A stretch of DNA of 64,000 nucleotides, from NCBI RefSeq assembly GCF_000744825.1, contig NZ_JQMR01000001.1:1907501-1971500 (forward strand), in the 5' to 3' direction. The DNA is from Carnobacterium mobile DSM 4848 (GTDB taxonomy: Bacteria > Bacillota > Bacilli > Lactobacillales > Carnobacteriaceae). The notes under the pieces were generated by a model, which was given only the letters and a program-made list of their open reading frames with translations, had not been told where the DNA came from and did no database searches. Made by a program: the position numbers and the translations under genes. The first letter of the stretch is position 1. Every line of letters begins with the position of its first letter. This document shows positions 1-10,136 of the stretch, piece after piece.

Positions 1-645
1 GAAACAGCCGGTGCTAATATTGAGTTTTATAATGTAAATCCTCATATGGCTCCATTTGTTACAAGCATGCAACTGGCTATGTATGATCATGGAGAAGAAA
101 TTGAAGATGCTAGAAGTATTAAAATGGCTTTAATGGGTCCTCTGTCAGGTATTGGTGATTCATTAGCACAATTTGGTATTGCTCCTTTATTTTCTACTCT
201 TTTTGCTGGGCTAGCATTAGATGGTTTAGGATTTGCTCCTATGGGATTCTGGGTATCAATGTTGATATCAATGTTTGTTATCAAAATGTTCTCAGGATAT
301 TTAGGATTCAAGTTAGGAACAAGCATTATTGATACATTAAGTGAACAAATCAGTAAAATATCTGCTGCAGCTAACATTGTGGGGGTTACAGTAATTGCGG
401 GACTTTCTACTACCTTTGTAAAAGCGAATATCCCTATTCAATATACTTCTATAATGGCAGATGGTACAGAACAAATTATCTCTCTTCAAGAAATTTTAGA
501 TAAGATTTTACCTAAATTGTTACCTGTTGTACTTACTATTATTGTTTTTTATTTAATTAAGAAACGTAACTGGTCAACATACCGTTTGTTAATTTTATTA
601 TTTGCAATTGGAATTTTAGGTTCTCTTCTAGGTATATTAGGATAA
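1..645 (+). CDS. PTS mannose-family IID component (5' end outside window)
   Basis: This is the membrane IID subunit of a mannose/N-acetylgalactosamine-type phosphotransferase system, which with IIC forms the sugar channel. The reading frame is open from base 1, and the residues before the first internal Met (ETAGANIEFYNVNPH) match the conserved IID core, so the gene starts upstream. The visible 214 residues contain the typical NPHMAPF segment, a GPLSGIGDSL loop and a hydrophobic C-terminus with several membrane segments. A hairpin terminator follows, then a lyase gene and a IIA gene, so this PTS probably imports unsaturated glycosaminoglycan disaccharides. IIB, IIC and the glucuronyl hydrolase expected in such loci would lie upstream. 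Family is confident; substrate is inferred from neighbours. Confidence 0.93.
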   Translation, partial: ETAGANIEFYNVNPHMAPFVTSMQLAMYDHGEEIEDARSIKMALMGPLSGIGDSLAQFGIAPLFSTLFAGLALDGLGFAPMGFWVSMLISMFVIKMFSGYLGFKLGTSIIDTLSEQISKISAAANIVGVTVIAGLSTTFVKANIPIQYTSIMADGTEQIISLQEILDKILPKLLPVVLTIIVFYLIKKRNWSTYRLLILLFAIGILGSLLGILG

Positions 646-647
646 AG

Positions 648-687
648 AAAAAAAGGAGCTAATATAATTTATTAACTCCTTTTTTTT
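648..687 (+). terminator. Rho-independent terminator after PTS IID
   Basis: An A-rich AAAAAGGAG arm pairs with CTCCTTTTT across a short AT loop, with one internal mismatch, and ends in a T run. It lies between the IID stop and the lyase start with no clear promoter in between, so it probably attenuates rather than fully separates the two genes. Confidence 0.75.
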
Positions 688-701
688 GAAAGGATATATT
701 G

Positions 702-2603
702 ATGGATTTTAAATTAATTGAAAAATATCACAATGAATTTTTTTTAGAACAGTCTGTAGAAGAGGAAGTATCAAAGAATAGAACTTTTTTTGATACAATT
801 GTTAATAGAGGAAACTACTTAAAAAAAGGGCAAATTATATTTGATGACTCCTTAGATATGGAAGCTGTAAGCACACCTTATAACTTAGATTTAGCTAATT
901 TGGTGGAAAGTCCGAATGGCGATTTAGAGTGGTGTTACATGGCTAGTCGTAATGGATATCTTGTAGACTTAGGGATTCTATACGCTTATACAAAAGAAGA
1001 AGTGTATTTTAATCTTTGGAAAAAATATCTTTTTTCTTTTATTGAATGGCAAGAGAAGAGTCCTCATATGTGGCGAAGTTTAGATGTAGGGTTACGTTTG
1101 AATAACTGGATGAAAAGTTTTATTTACATTTCTGATTTGGCTAATCAATTATCATGTACTGAGAAAATCAAATTAGAAAAATCTATCATTAAACAAATTA
1201 TTTATTTAAAAAATAATTTTCCTAAAAAGAGTTATTTAAGTAACTGGGGTGTGTTAGCTATAGCAGGAGTTTTATCTGCCAGTCAATTATTACCAGAATT
1301 AGTTGATAAAGAAACAGAAGAATGGTCATGGACAACTTTAACAGAGGCACTTGAAATTCAATTTTACGATGATGGAATCCAGTGGGAGCAAAGTCCCATG
1401 TATCATCATGAAGTTACTATGTGTGTGTTGCAATTGTGGTTAAATAGTTATTACTTAGAACACTCTTTCCCTGCACATATACAGTCTATTTTAGAAAAAG
1501 CAATTGACGTTAGTTATTATTATTGCGATCATGCCTTTAATTTATTACCTTTACATGATAGTGATGCTGTGGATTTCACATATATTTACAGTATTTATGA
1601 ATTATTAGGTTTTTTGGATTTAGATATAAAAAAAACGCCAGGAATTTTTTATACTGGAAAAAGAATTATTACAAAAAAGAAGAGGCTGTTACCCAATCTA
1701 TTTAAAACAGGTGAAAGTGGTTTTCTAGCATATAAAGACTCAGATATTTACTTAACTTTATTTAATGGACGACATGGTAGTGGACATGGTCACGGGTCTT
1801 TAGGTTCTATTACTTTGAATTATCAAGGAAAAGAACTAATAAAGGATCCAGGAAGGTATACTTATCTTGAGGTTCCTTTAAGAAGTTATTTGAAAGAAGA
1901 GTTTAGTCACAGTTCATTAATTGTTGATGGGAAACCGTTAACTCAAATAGATTCATCTTGGTCATATAAAACGATGGCAGAACCAATTTTTCATAAGAGT
2001 TTTGAAAATAAAGAGTATGTACTATTTGAGATTAGTTGGCATGGAAAGCAAGAAAATAATTTAGTTATCTTTAAAAGAAAAATCATTTTTTTTAAGAAAC
2101 TTATTGTTATTCTAGTGGTAAATACAACAGATTGTCTTGGGAACCATATTTTGAGTACGCGTTACCAAATGGGAGATAATCTTCAGCTAGATAAACAAGA
2201 CAATAATATTCTATTAAAGTCAACCCCATTTGCACTGCATGTTGGAAATCAAGCTGATGTTACGATTAATAATAAAACATGGTCCCCTAAATACAATGAA
2301 AAAGAACAGTATGAAGAAATATTGCTCGAACAGCCATTTAACAATAAATTAGTGTCGTATGAATGTTTTTATCCTTGGAATCAAGTAGAAATTGAAAAAA
2401 TTGATTGTTATCAAAATAATCAATCAGATCCGTGTGATATGTTGTTATATTTTGGAGTGAAAATGACTACTAATCAAGGAAAAGTTTATGAATATTATCA
2501 TAGCGCATATGATACATTTAGAGGCGATAAGTTGTATTTTGGAGAACAAGGACGTTTATTATATGGGAAATACAAAATTTTTAGAAAAGAGTTAGGAGAA
2601 TAG
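702..2603 (+). CDS. Heparinase II/III family polysaccharide lyase (cytoplasmic)
   Basis: This is a 633-residue protein with the alpha/alpha-toroid plus beta-sandwich layout of heparinase II/III-like lyases, which cleave uronate-containing oligosaccharides by beta-elimination. Recognisable features are the SPMYHHEV segment, the HGSGHGHGSLGS segment and DPGRYTY near residues 350-390, all typical of the catalytic and metal-binding core. There is no signal peptide, so it should act inside the cell on sugars brought in by the neighbouring PTS. An in-frame TTG lies one codon earlier, but ATG at 702 sits about 7 nt after GAAAGGA and is preferred. The next gene, a PTS IIA, starts 2 nt after the stop, so the two are co-translated. 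The precise polymer (hyaluronan, chondroitin or heparan type) cannot be read from the sequence. Confidence 0.85.
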   Translation: MDFKLIEKYHNEFFLEQSVEEEVSKNRTFFDTIVNRGNYLKKGQIIFDDSLDMEAVSTPYNLDLANLVESPNGDLEWCYMASRNGYLVDLGILYAYTKEEVYFNLWKKYLFSFIEWQEKSPHMWRSLDVGLRLNNWMKSFIYISDLANQLSCTEKIKLEKSIIKQIIYLKNNFPKKSYLSNWGVLAIAGVLSASQLLPELVDKETEEWSWTTLTEALEIQFYDDGIQWEQSPMYHHEVTMCVLQLWLNSYYLEHSFPAHIQSILEKAIDVSYYYCDHAFNLLPLHDSDAVDFTYIYSIYELLGFLDLDIKKTPGIFYTGKRIITKKKRLLPNLFKTGESGFLAYKDSDIYLTLFNGRHGSGHGHGSLGSITLNYQGKELIKDPGRYTYLEVPLRSYLKEEFSHSSLIVDGKPLTQIDSSWSYKTMAEPIFHKSFENKEYVLFEISWHGKQENNLVIFKRKIIFFKKLIVILVVNTTDCLGNHILSTRYQMGDNLQLDKQDNNILLKSTPFALHVGNQADVTINNKTWSPKYNEKEQYEEILLEQPFNNKLVSYECFYPWNQVEIEKIDCYQNNQSDPCDMLLYFGVKMTTNQGKVYEYYHSAYDTFRGDKLYFGEQGRLLYGKYKIFRKELGE

Positions 2604-2605
2604 TT

Positions 2606-3049
2606 ATGATTGGTTTTATTATTACAGGACACGGAGCTTATGCTCCAGGAATTTACGGTGCTATGGAAATGATTACTGGAAAACAAGAAAAGGTTAAGGT
2701 AATTCCTTTTTTGCCTGAAATGACATTAGAAGTTTTCAAAAACGAAATTGTTGCAAGTATTGATATTCTTAAAAAAGAGGTATCAGAAATAATTATTTTT
2801 TCAGACCTTTTGGGAGGAACTCCATTCAAGACTGCTGCAGAAATAGTAATGAACCAAAGTGGTATAGAAGTAGTTTCAGGTACTAACTTATCGATGTTGA
2901 TAGAAGGTTCAATCCTTAGATTAGGAATGACAAGTTCTCAAGAATTAGTTAGTCAGTTACTTCAAACTGGGAAAGATGGAATTAGTAGATTAGAGTTAAT
3001 TATTGAAGACTTTGAAAATGATACAGTGGATTTTTTAGATGGGATTTAA
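2606..3049 (+). CDS. PTS mannose-family IIA component
   Basis: This 147-residue cytoplasmic phosphocarrier of the EIIA-Man family receives phosphate from HPr on a histidine and passes it to IIB. The N-terminal beta-strand ends in TGHG, placing the phosphorylated His at residue 9, and the DLLGGTPF segment near residue 73 is the family signature. Length is normal for a stand-alone IIA domain. It follows the lyase by 2 nt with GGAGAA as ribosome binding site, and should complete the PTS whose IID lies at the window start. Family is certain; sugar is inferred. Confidence 0.93.
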   Translation: MIGFIITGHGAYAPGIYGAMEMITGKQEKVKVIPFLPEMTLEVFKNEIVASIDILKKEVSEIIIFSDLLGGTPFKTAAEIVMNQSGIEVVSGTNLSMLIEGSILRLGMTSSQELVSQLLQTGKDGISRLELIIEDFENDTVDFLDGI

Positions 3050-3456
3050 TTAGAATCACTTAACCTAATATAGTAGAAAATTGAATAAGCTGTAATAATA
3101 AATGTTTTTCCGATTGAAGGCATATCTTTCAACTTGGTGATAATCTAATATTGTTACAGTTTATTTAACTTTATAAGCTAACACGGAACATTTTTTGGAA
3201 GCGTGTACAGTTGATTGTTTTTTCCGAAGGTAAACTAACAAAGGAGTGTCTTTTTAGATATTTATGCTTAAAAATAATTCGTATCAATTCTCCAATCGCC
3301 TTTCAAGACAGTTGCATTCTAGAAACTATGATATATCAAGGAAAAAACTTATAACAATTATGAAGTGATTCAAGGGGTGTATTGTTTGATTTTTAAAGAA
3401 GAAGCTAATAAGTGTTAATTTGAAGCTCATAATTATATTGATAAGGAGAAATAATA
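3050..3456. other. 407-bp intergenic region upstream of the PL8 lyase
   Basis: No coding sequence was recognised. The stretch is AT-rich and should carry the terminator of the PTS operon and the promoter of the PL8 gene, but no strong hairpin with a T run and no convincing promoter stood out. A weak ACACG/CGTGT inverted repeat lies near 3181-3207. The TTTCY-N5-RGAAA box seen at iclR and kduI was not found here. AAGGAG precedes the ATG at 3457. Confidence 0.4.
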
Positions 3457-6400
3457 ATGAAAAATAAAATAGTAATGAATAGTTTGATTGTTTTAGCATT
3501 ATTGTCATCTACAAGTCTAAATGCCTCAGCAGAGGAGCCAGAATCACTTAATGAAGCAGAATAATCTATTAATAAAACAGTAAAACCATCTGATGATAGT
3601 CAAGGTAATTCTAATTTAGTGCAGAATGGTGATTTCTCAAATATTGAATCTCAAGAAGGTAAGTGGTCAGGAAATAAACCAAGTAGTTGGGGTATATGGA
3701 TACCTGGAGATATAACCACTATAGACTATACAGCTGAAGTAAACGATAACAACCAAATAGTATTATCTAGTTCAAAAGATGATTTTCGTGTAGGGATAAC
3801 ACAAAAAATTGAGGTAGATCCTAATAAACTTTATCAGCTGTCATTCAAATTAAAAACAGATGAGTTAACAAATGTGGCTCGTGTACGAATTAATGAGCAG
3901 AGTAAAAATGGACAAACTAATTTGTGGTATTCAAAATCTGTCAAGGGAACAACTGATTGGAAAACAATTACGCAAGACCTCGAACTAAATCCAGAAACTA
4001 GTTTTGTCACTATTGAATTGTTTTTTGAAAAAGGTACAGGGACACTTTATTATGATGACGTATCATTTTTAGAGAAGCAGGCTGAAGAAGATGATGGTAT
4101 AACAATCGAAGATAAAATTGAGATCAATACAAACAATATTTATGTAACAAAACAAGAAAATTATAAATACGTTGTAGGTGATACTTCAATAGCAACCGAA
4201 GAAGAAGGAATGTTGTATCCTGATAAAGAAGGAGAAACAACTGTAAAAATACTGGATGAAGAAGGTGTGCTATTGAAGGAAATTCCTTTGGTTGTATCTT
4301 CATATAATGAAAAAAAGTATAATAAAATGCTTAATCAATGGAATGAAGTAATTGCGGGAAATTCGTATTACAATGAAAATAATGATGTAATGGTTCAGCA
4401 AAATAAAGATTTAGATTATTCAGTAGAAAACATTATCTCTTTATATACTTATAAAGAAAATTCTAAAACGCTTTGGAGTGATATCACAGACTATAAAGTT
4501 TCTGCTAATATCACTGAGTCATATAGAAGAATTGAAACAATTTCAAAACAAGTGACTCAACCCGCTTCTAAATATTATCAAGATAAAGAAGTCATTCGCA
4601 TTGCAAAGAATGCAATGGAGTGGATGAATAAAAACGTCTATAACGAAAATTCGTCTCTTCAAGGTAATTGGTGGGATTATGAAATTGGAGCGCCACGTGC
4701 TATTAACAACGCGCTGTCTCTGATGCAAGCATATTTTACTCAGTCAGAAATATTGACGTACACTAATCCGATTAATTATTTTGTACCTGATCCTTATAAT
4801 TTTAGAGTGACATTAGGCAAACCATTTAAAGCATTAGGTGGTAATTTGATTGATATGGGTAGAGTAAAAATTATTTCAGGTGCTTTAAGAGAAGATGGAG
4901 ATATTGTCAGTAAATCAGTAGAATCTTTGCAACAAGCTTTCGAGTATGCCAAACCTGGTGAATCAGGATTTTATGAAGATGGATCATATATAGACCATGA
5001 TAACGTTGCTTTAACAGGTGCGTATGGTAGTGTTTTAATAGATGGTTTATCACAATTACTACCAGTAGTATTGGAGAGCGAATTACTACCTGTTAGCAAG
5101 TTAAATAATTTATATAATTTTATAGACAATTCATTTATACCATTAATGTACAAAGGTGAAATGATGGATATGGTCCGAGGTCGAGCGATTAGTAGAGAGG
5201 CGCTTCAAAGTCATGTTGCGGGAGGGGAAGTTCTTCGAGGTTTGATGCGAGTAGCTAATTCATCAGAAGAAAATCAAAAGAATCGATTGAATACACTGGT
5301 TAAAACATTTGTTAAAGGAAATACCTACTATGATATATACAATAGTCTAAATTCATATAAAGATATTGATTTGATGGATAAATTATTAGCAGATGATTCT
5401 ATTTCGACAACTGGTTTTTCAAATAGTTTAGCAACTTTTAATGAGATGGATAAAGTAGCATATCAAAATGTAAATGCAAAGTTTGGTATTGGAGTGAGTA
5501 TGTATTCTGATAAAACACAAAACTATGAGTATATGAATGGAGAAAACGCTCATGGATGGTATACATCAGATGGGGCAGTTTATCTATATAATGAAGATTT
5601 AGGTCAATTCAATGATAATTACTGGGCAACCGTAGATCCGTATCATATCCCGGGAACTACAATTATTCCAACGGAAAGAGAAGATGGGTCTGGAATGGTT
5701 ACATCACCTAATAGTTTTGTTGGTGCAACTAAGCTAGATGATACAACCGCTTCAATAGTTATGGAATTTACTAACTGGGATGAGTCATTAAATGCGAATA
5801 AATCTTGGTTCATTTTCAATGATAAAGTTGTATTTTTAGGTTCAGATATTCAAACTGCTGGAGACACACAATCAATTACTACAATCGAGAATAGAAAAAA
5901 TACTGATATGACACAATATGATGTGTATGTAAATGGAGATAAGCAAGCATTAACTAATGAAGAAGTAAAATTAAAAGATGTACACTCTTTATTGTTATCT
6001 TCACCAAACAACCAAGCAATGAATATTGGATATACTTTTTTGGACACAACTTCATTAGATTTTATAAATAAGACAAGCCAAGGCAGCTGGAAGGATATTA
6101 ATGCTAGTCAGTCAGATCAATTACACGAAAACAATTTTTTAACATTTTATAAAGCACATTCTAAGGAAGATACAACATACGCTTATGTGATGTATCCGAA
6201 TATATCAAATGATGAACTAGCTAAGAAAGAAGAATCAAATAAAGTCAAGGTATTGCAAAATAATGCGTCTGTTCAAGCTGTCTATGACGCTGGTGAAGAA
6301 AGTTGGGGAGTTGTATTATACGAGGATATGCCCTTTGAGATTGATGAAGCTATAACACTAACTAAAAAAGGTGTTTATAGTATTAAGAAGGAGAAAGATG

Positions 6401-6678
6401 AGTACAGAGTTGCATATCTTGCCCCATCAGATGAAGAATATCATTCAGATACAATTGAGAGTATCTTACCTCAAGAGATAATACAAGAAGCAAGAAATAA
6501 AGATAAAAGCACGATTGTTAGACTTAGTTTTGATAAAGATGCAAGAAAAGTATTAAAAGATAAACAAAAAGAGAAAGAAAAACAGAGAAAAGAGCAGAGA
6601 AAGATAGAAAGAAATAAGAAAAAGCAATTAGAAAAAGAGAAAAGAGAAAAAAGAACTAAGAAAAATAAAAATCTTTAA
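3457..6678 (+). pseudogene. Secreted PL8 family polysaccharide lyase (hyaluronate-lyase type), interrupted by an in-frame stop
   Basis: Read from ATG at 3457 after AAGGAG, the frame begins with a clear signal peptide (MKNKIVMNSLIVLALLSS, cleavage near ASA-EE). It hits TAA at 3562-3564 and then continues in the same frame, without a shift, for over 1000 codons to 6678. The body has a carbohydrate-binding jelly-roll (about 3620-4080), an alpha-toroid with NWWDYEIG at 4669, the catalytic HDN...TGAYG segment (His codon 4996, Tyr 5023) and RGRAISR, then the beta domain with GWYTSDG and TVDPYHIPGTT. All are PL8 hallmarks; the family cleaves hyaluronan or chondroitin to unsaturated disaccharides. 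The last roughly 48 residues are almost all K, E, R, Q and N, with no LPXTG. Unless the stop is a sequencing error or is read through, no secreted enzyme is made. Confidence 0.88.
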
Positions 6679-6732
6679 TGGATTTAATTTGACAAACAAA
6701 ATTATGAAAAAAGATGAATAGGAGAGATTGAA

Positions 6733-7521
6733 TTGTTAACATTAGTATTAAAAAACGAAAATGAAATTATTAAGGAAAGAAGTCACTCTACAGAGACTTA
6801 TTTAGGGTTGAAACGTAGAGAATATGCAGAAGGAGAAGTAGTAGAATTAATCCTAGATGAAGCTAATCAATTTGTATGGGTTCAGGTAGATGAAGCTATT
6901 GAACCAAGTTTAATTTACTTAACTGAAAAAACTTGGGAATTTCCGATTATCTTAGATGAGAGGTTACGTTTAGCTTATTCACCTAAAATATTTACAGGAG
7001 ATCGTCATTATATAAGAGCTTGGTTACCTACAGAAAAGGAAATTCATAGTTACCGCAATTTAACACGTAATGCACACGATCAAAAGGACGTTACTAATGC
7101 TTACCCACATGCATTTGCTAATGTTGAGACACGTAATGATTCAACATTCTTCGCTCGCAATGCAATTGACGGTGTTTTAGCAAATGAAGACCATGGTGCT
7201 TATCCATATCAATCATGGGGAATTAACCAGAACAAAGATGCAGAAATTACAATTGATTTTGGTCGTGAAGTTGAAATTGATAAATTAGCATTAGTTTTAC
7301 GTGGTGACTACCCTCATGATAGTTTTTGGACACAGATTACAGTTGTATTTTCAGACGGTGAAGAAAAAATTTTAGAAACAACTAATCAATTGGATCGTCA
7401 GTATTTTAATCTACCTTTGACAAAAACAAAAAAAATTACATTAAAAAAATTAATTAAAAATGAAGATGAGTCTCCTTTTCCAGCATTAACTCAATTTGAA
7501 GCTTACGGAAAAGAGGTTTAA
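6733..7521 (+). CDS. F5/8 type C (discoidin-like) domain protein of unknown function
   Basis: This 262-residue protein has no signal peptide and is probably cytoplasmic. The C-terminal half reads as a galactose-binding-like beta-sandwich: RNAIDGVLAN, YQSWGINQ, ITIDFG and LRGDYPHDSFW are typical of discoidin/F5/8C folds that bind sugars. The first 110 residues form a second beta-rich region I do not recognise. TTG at 6733 is chosen because AGGAGA lies 7 nt before it and no better Met exists. It sits between the PL8 gene and the iclR/kdu genes, and a decayed paralogue lies at 9408-10136, so a role in uronate or glycosaminoglycan use is likely. The exact function is unknown. Confidence 0.7.
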   Translation: MLTLVLKNENEIIKERSHSTETYLGLKRREYAEGEVVELILDEANQFVWVQVDEAIEPSLIYLTEKTWEFPIILDERLRLAYSPKIFTGDRHYIRAWLPTEKEIHSYRNLTRNAHDQKDVTNAYPHAFANVETRNDSTFFARNAIDGVLANEDHGAYPYQSWGINQNKDAEITIDFGREVEIDKLALVLRGDYPHDSFWTQITVVFSDGEEKILETTNQLDRQYFNLPLTKTKKITLKKLIKNEDESPFPALTQFEAYGKEV

Positions 7522-7538
7522 AAACCAGATGATTAGAG

Positions 7539-7712
7539 TTAGTCTCTTAAAGATGAATTGCATCTATATGTAGGTCTATCTATTAAAGTAGAGGAGAAAG
7601 AACAATTATTTAGCTTACAGCACGAAGATACATTTTCTGGGCTTAAACTTTATTTTGTAAATAAAGAACCAGTTTGCGGAAAAGTAACCTGGATTATAAA
7701 GAATAAACATAA
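7539..7712 (+). pseudogene. Unassigned coding remnant before the HAD pseudogene
   Basis: One frame stays open for about 60 codons (LKDELHLYVGLSIKVEEKEQ and onward) with protein-like composition, but it has no start codon or ribosome binding site and runs straight into the start of the HAD-type pseudogene. I do not recognise the family. It may be the tail of a deleted gene. Confidence 0.3.
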
Positions 7713-7713
7713 T

Positions 7714-8541
7714 GTGAAATATAAGCGTTTACTTTGATGTTGTAACACAAATATTTTCAAAAAAAAGCAGATGCTTCGTCAGTTAGAACCATTAGGAGTT
7801 CATATTGTTATAGCTACAGGTAGAAGTCTATATTTATCTAAAAAATAATGAATGAAATTAGGATAAAAGGTTATATCATTGGTCTAAATGGAACGTCTAT
7901 TTCTCATGTTAAAGATGGAAAAGCATTGCATGTAAGTGAGATACCATATTCTATAGTTAACGCAGTAATGATTATTGGCAATCAAAATGAAATAAATATT
8001 TAATTTAATTGCATTAAATATGTCGTATCTCATTTTGCGTGATTATAAATTTTATCATTATTTTGGAATAAAAAAGAATGGTAGATTTTATAATGAAGTA
8101 AGCCACTTCTGAATAAAAAAGAATTTAAAATTATTAACATAGATAGAGTTAAAGCTATGGAAATGAAGGAAGTAGTTATCTCAAAGATTTTATTTTTTAA
8201 TAAAAACTCAAAACTACTTGCAGAGTGTTAACAATACGATAGTAAATTAAATCTAGAAATGGTTTACCCTGATAGTTTAAGCGCTGAATTATACTTGAAA
8301 GGAACAAATAAGGCCATTGGTTTAAGATTTCTGTCTCAAAGCTTAAAAAATATTAGCTCAAGACACGGTAGCTATTAGTGATAGTGAAAATAATCGCTCC
8401 ATGATTAAATATGTTGGTCATGGTATAGCTATGAGAAACGCGATGAATTCAGTTAATAGGGTAGCAGATGAAATAATAAAAATAAATGATGAGGATGGTG
8501 TTGCAGAAATGATAGAGAAGTTTATTTTGAAATCTCAATGA
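7714..8541 (+). pseudogene. Cof-type HAD-IIB phosphatase, degraded
   Basis: Joining frames gives a nearly full-length Cof/HAD-IIB sugar-phosphatase relic. A GTG start (7714) leads into KYKRLL, where the expected DxDGT motif I is lost. The relic continues with QMLRQLEPLGVHIVIATGRS (motif II region), IGLNGTSISH, and near the end ISDSENNRSMIKYVGHGIAM with NDEDGVAEMIEKFIL. Several frameshifts and stops separate these blocks, so it cannot make protein. The total of about 276 codons fits the normal family length. It lies between the F5/8C-like gene and iclR, suggesting it once dephosphorylated a sugar phosphate linked to this locus. Confidence 0.82.
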
Positions 8542-8577
8542 GCCGCCTTTAAAAACGAGATACTCCTTCTTTAGAAG

Positions 8578-8613
8578 TTTCTTATATGGTAAAATTAGTT
8601 TCTAATAAGGAAA
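8578..8613. promoter_or_regulatory. Tandem IclR-type operator boxes at iclR
   Basis: TTTCTAATAAGGAAA (8599-8613) is a 5-5-5 palindrome of form TTTCY-N5-RGAAA. A weaker copy, TTTCTTATATGGTAA, lies at 8578-8592, centred 21 bp upstream. The pair covers a possible -10 (TAAAAT, 8590) and reaches the ribosome binding site of the regulator gene. The same box occurs twice before kduI. Autorepression by the IclR protein is inferred. Confidence 0.6.
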
Positions 8614-8617
8614 GGAT

Positions 8618-9400
8618 ATGAATATGACTATGGAAAACTTAAAAAAACCTTATGGAACTGTTTTAATTAGAGCTTCAAAGATACTTAATCTATTGTCTGA
8701 GTCCGATAAAGGCAGAACGTTAAAGGAAGTTTCGTTCTATACAGAAATGACAGCATCAACTACTTTGAAAATTCTAGATACCTTGTTATCAATTGGTTAT
8801 GTATCGAAGGATAACGAAAAAAAAGCATACCTTCTAGGCCCAGCTTTAGTAAAATACGCAAATAAATATGTTAATGATTCTTTGTTAATTAGAGTTGCAA
8901 CGCCACATTTAGAAAAACTGCATAAAACCATTGATGAGACTATTCATCTGGGAATACCTACTGCTGATGAAGTTATGTATTTAACAAAATTAGAGCCTCA
9001 AAAGCAATCAATCTATATGAGTTCTAAGGTTGGAATTACACGCCCATTGTATAGTTCTGCTATGGGAAAATCGATTTTGGCTCATTTGGACAAAGAAGAG
9101 TTACAAGACTATTTAGACAGAGTTCCATTAATTCCATATACAGAAAATACAATTACTAGCTCAGTTCAACTTATTGAAGAATTGAAACGAATTAACCAGA
9201 CAGATATAGCGTTTGATGATGAGGAAATGGAAAACGAATGTTTTTGTATTGGAGCCAGTATTGAAATTGAGAAGGATAAATATGGAGCTTTTAGTGTTAG
9301 TATTCCCAAATATAGGATGACAAAAAATCTAGAAGACTATCTAATCAGTTTAATTAAAGAGACAAAAATAAAAATAGAAAATGATATTAAGGAGTGCTAG
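8618..9400 (+). CDS. IclR family transcriptional regulator (KdgR-like)
   Basis: This 260-residue DNA-binding regulator has an N-terminal winged helix-turn-helix (about residues 15-75, with LKEVSFYTEMTASTTLKILDTL) and a C-terminal IclR effector domain containing YSSAMGKSILA and CIGASIEI segments. IclR proteins of the KdgR type commonly sense keto-deoxygluconate and repress uronate catabolism genes, which fits the kduI-kduD-kdgA-kdgK neighbours. ATG at 8618 follows AAGGAAAGGA. Paired palindromes at its own start and at kduI suggest autorepression and control of the kdu genes. Family is certain; the ligand is inferred. Confidence 0.9.
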   Translation: MNMTMENLKKPYGTVLIRASKILNLLSESDKGRTLKEVSFYTEMTASTTLKILDTLLSIGYVSKDNEKKAYLLGPALVKYANKYVNDSLLIRVATPHLEKLHKTIDETIHLGIPTADEVMYLTKLEPQKQSIYMSSKVGITRPLYSSAMGKSILAHLDKEELQDYLDRVPLIPYTENTITSSVQLIEELKRINQTDIAFDDEEMENECFCIGASIEIEKDKYGAFSVSIPKYRMTKNLEDYLISLIKETKIKIENDIKEC

Positions 9401-9407
9401 AGTAGCG

Positions 9408-10136
9408 ATCAAAGTATCTATTATTAATGTATTAGAAGAGATTAAACGTAAACATGAAGCTAATGAGAATGTCTATCTAGGATATAAAGAAGAGTATCAA
9501 GAAGGGGATGTTATACAAGTTGATATAACTATTAAAAATAATTATTTAATAGTTAATCTTGATAGCTCCTTAGAAGAAAGTCTTATCTGTCTTTTAGGAA
9601 ACCAGCTGAAACGTTTCGTGCAGCATTTTTACCTAATTTATTTAAAGGAGAACGCCATTATCTATCTGTCCGCTATGCTACAGTACACCAAATTTCACAA
9701 TATAGAAAGTTTACGTTAAATCCGCATGCAAGCGCAAACGTTGAAACTCGAAATGAAACAAATTTTTTTCTCGTAATGCTATTGATGGTATTTTAGCAAA
9801 TGAATACCAAGGCCGCTTTCCTTGTCAGTCGTGGATATTAACCAAGATCTTAATGCACAGTTACGTATTGATTTTGGAAGAAAAATAGACATTAACAAGC
9901 TAGGTTTCATTTTACGTGGAGACTATCCACATGGTAGTTACTGGACAGAAGCAAAAGTAACTTTTTCTAATGGTAATGAAAATACTTTTAATTTGGAAAA
10001 GTTAATGGAAGAACAACGTTTTGAAATTGAAGAACAAGATATTGAATGGCTAGAACTTCATAGCTTAATAAAAGCAACTGACAAATCTGTTTTTCCTGCT
10101 TTAACTTAGTTGCTTGTTTATGGTAAGGGTAAATGA
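9408..10136 (+). pseudogene. Second F5/8C-like gene, degraded paralogue of 6733-7521
   Basis: Across three frames this region encodes a homologue of the intact protein at 6733. Blocks such as YLGYKEEYQEGD, GERHYLSVR, SANVETRNETNFF, RNAIDGILANEYQG and LRGDYPHGSYW match it in order. Damage includes an ATC where the start codon should be (9408), a frameshift near 9598, another in the T-rich tract near 9770, and a TAG at 10107 shortly before the natural end at 10136. It begins just after the iclR stop. It is a decayed tandem duplicate separated from its partner by the HAD relic and iclR. Confidence 0.85.

Noticed and set aside
3181-3207. ACACG/CGTGT inverted repeat as an operator for the PL8 gene.
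   Set aside because: Five-base arms with a 16-base loop are expected by chance in a region this size, and it does not match the other operator boxes.
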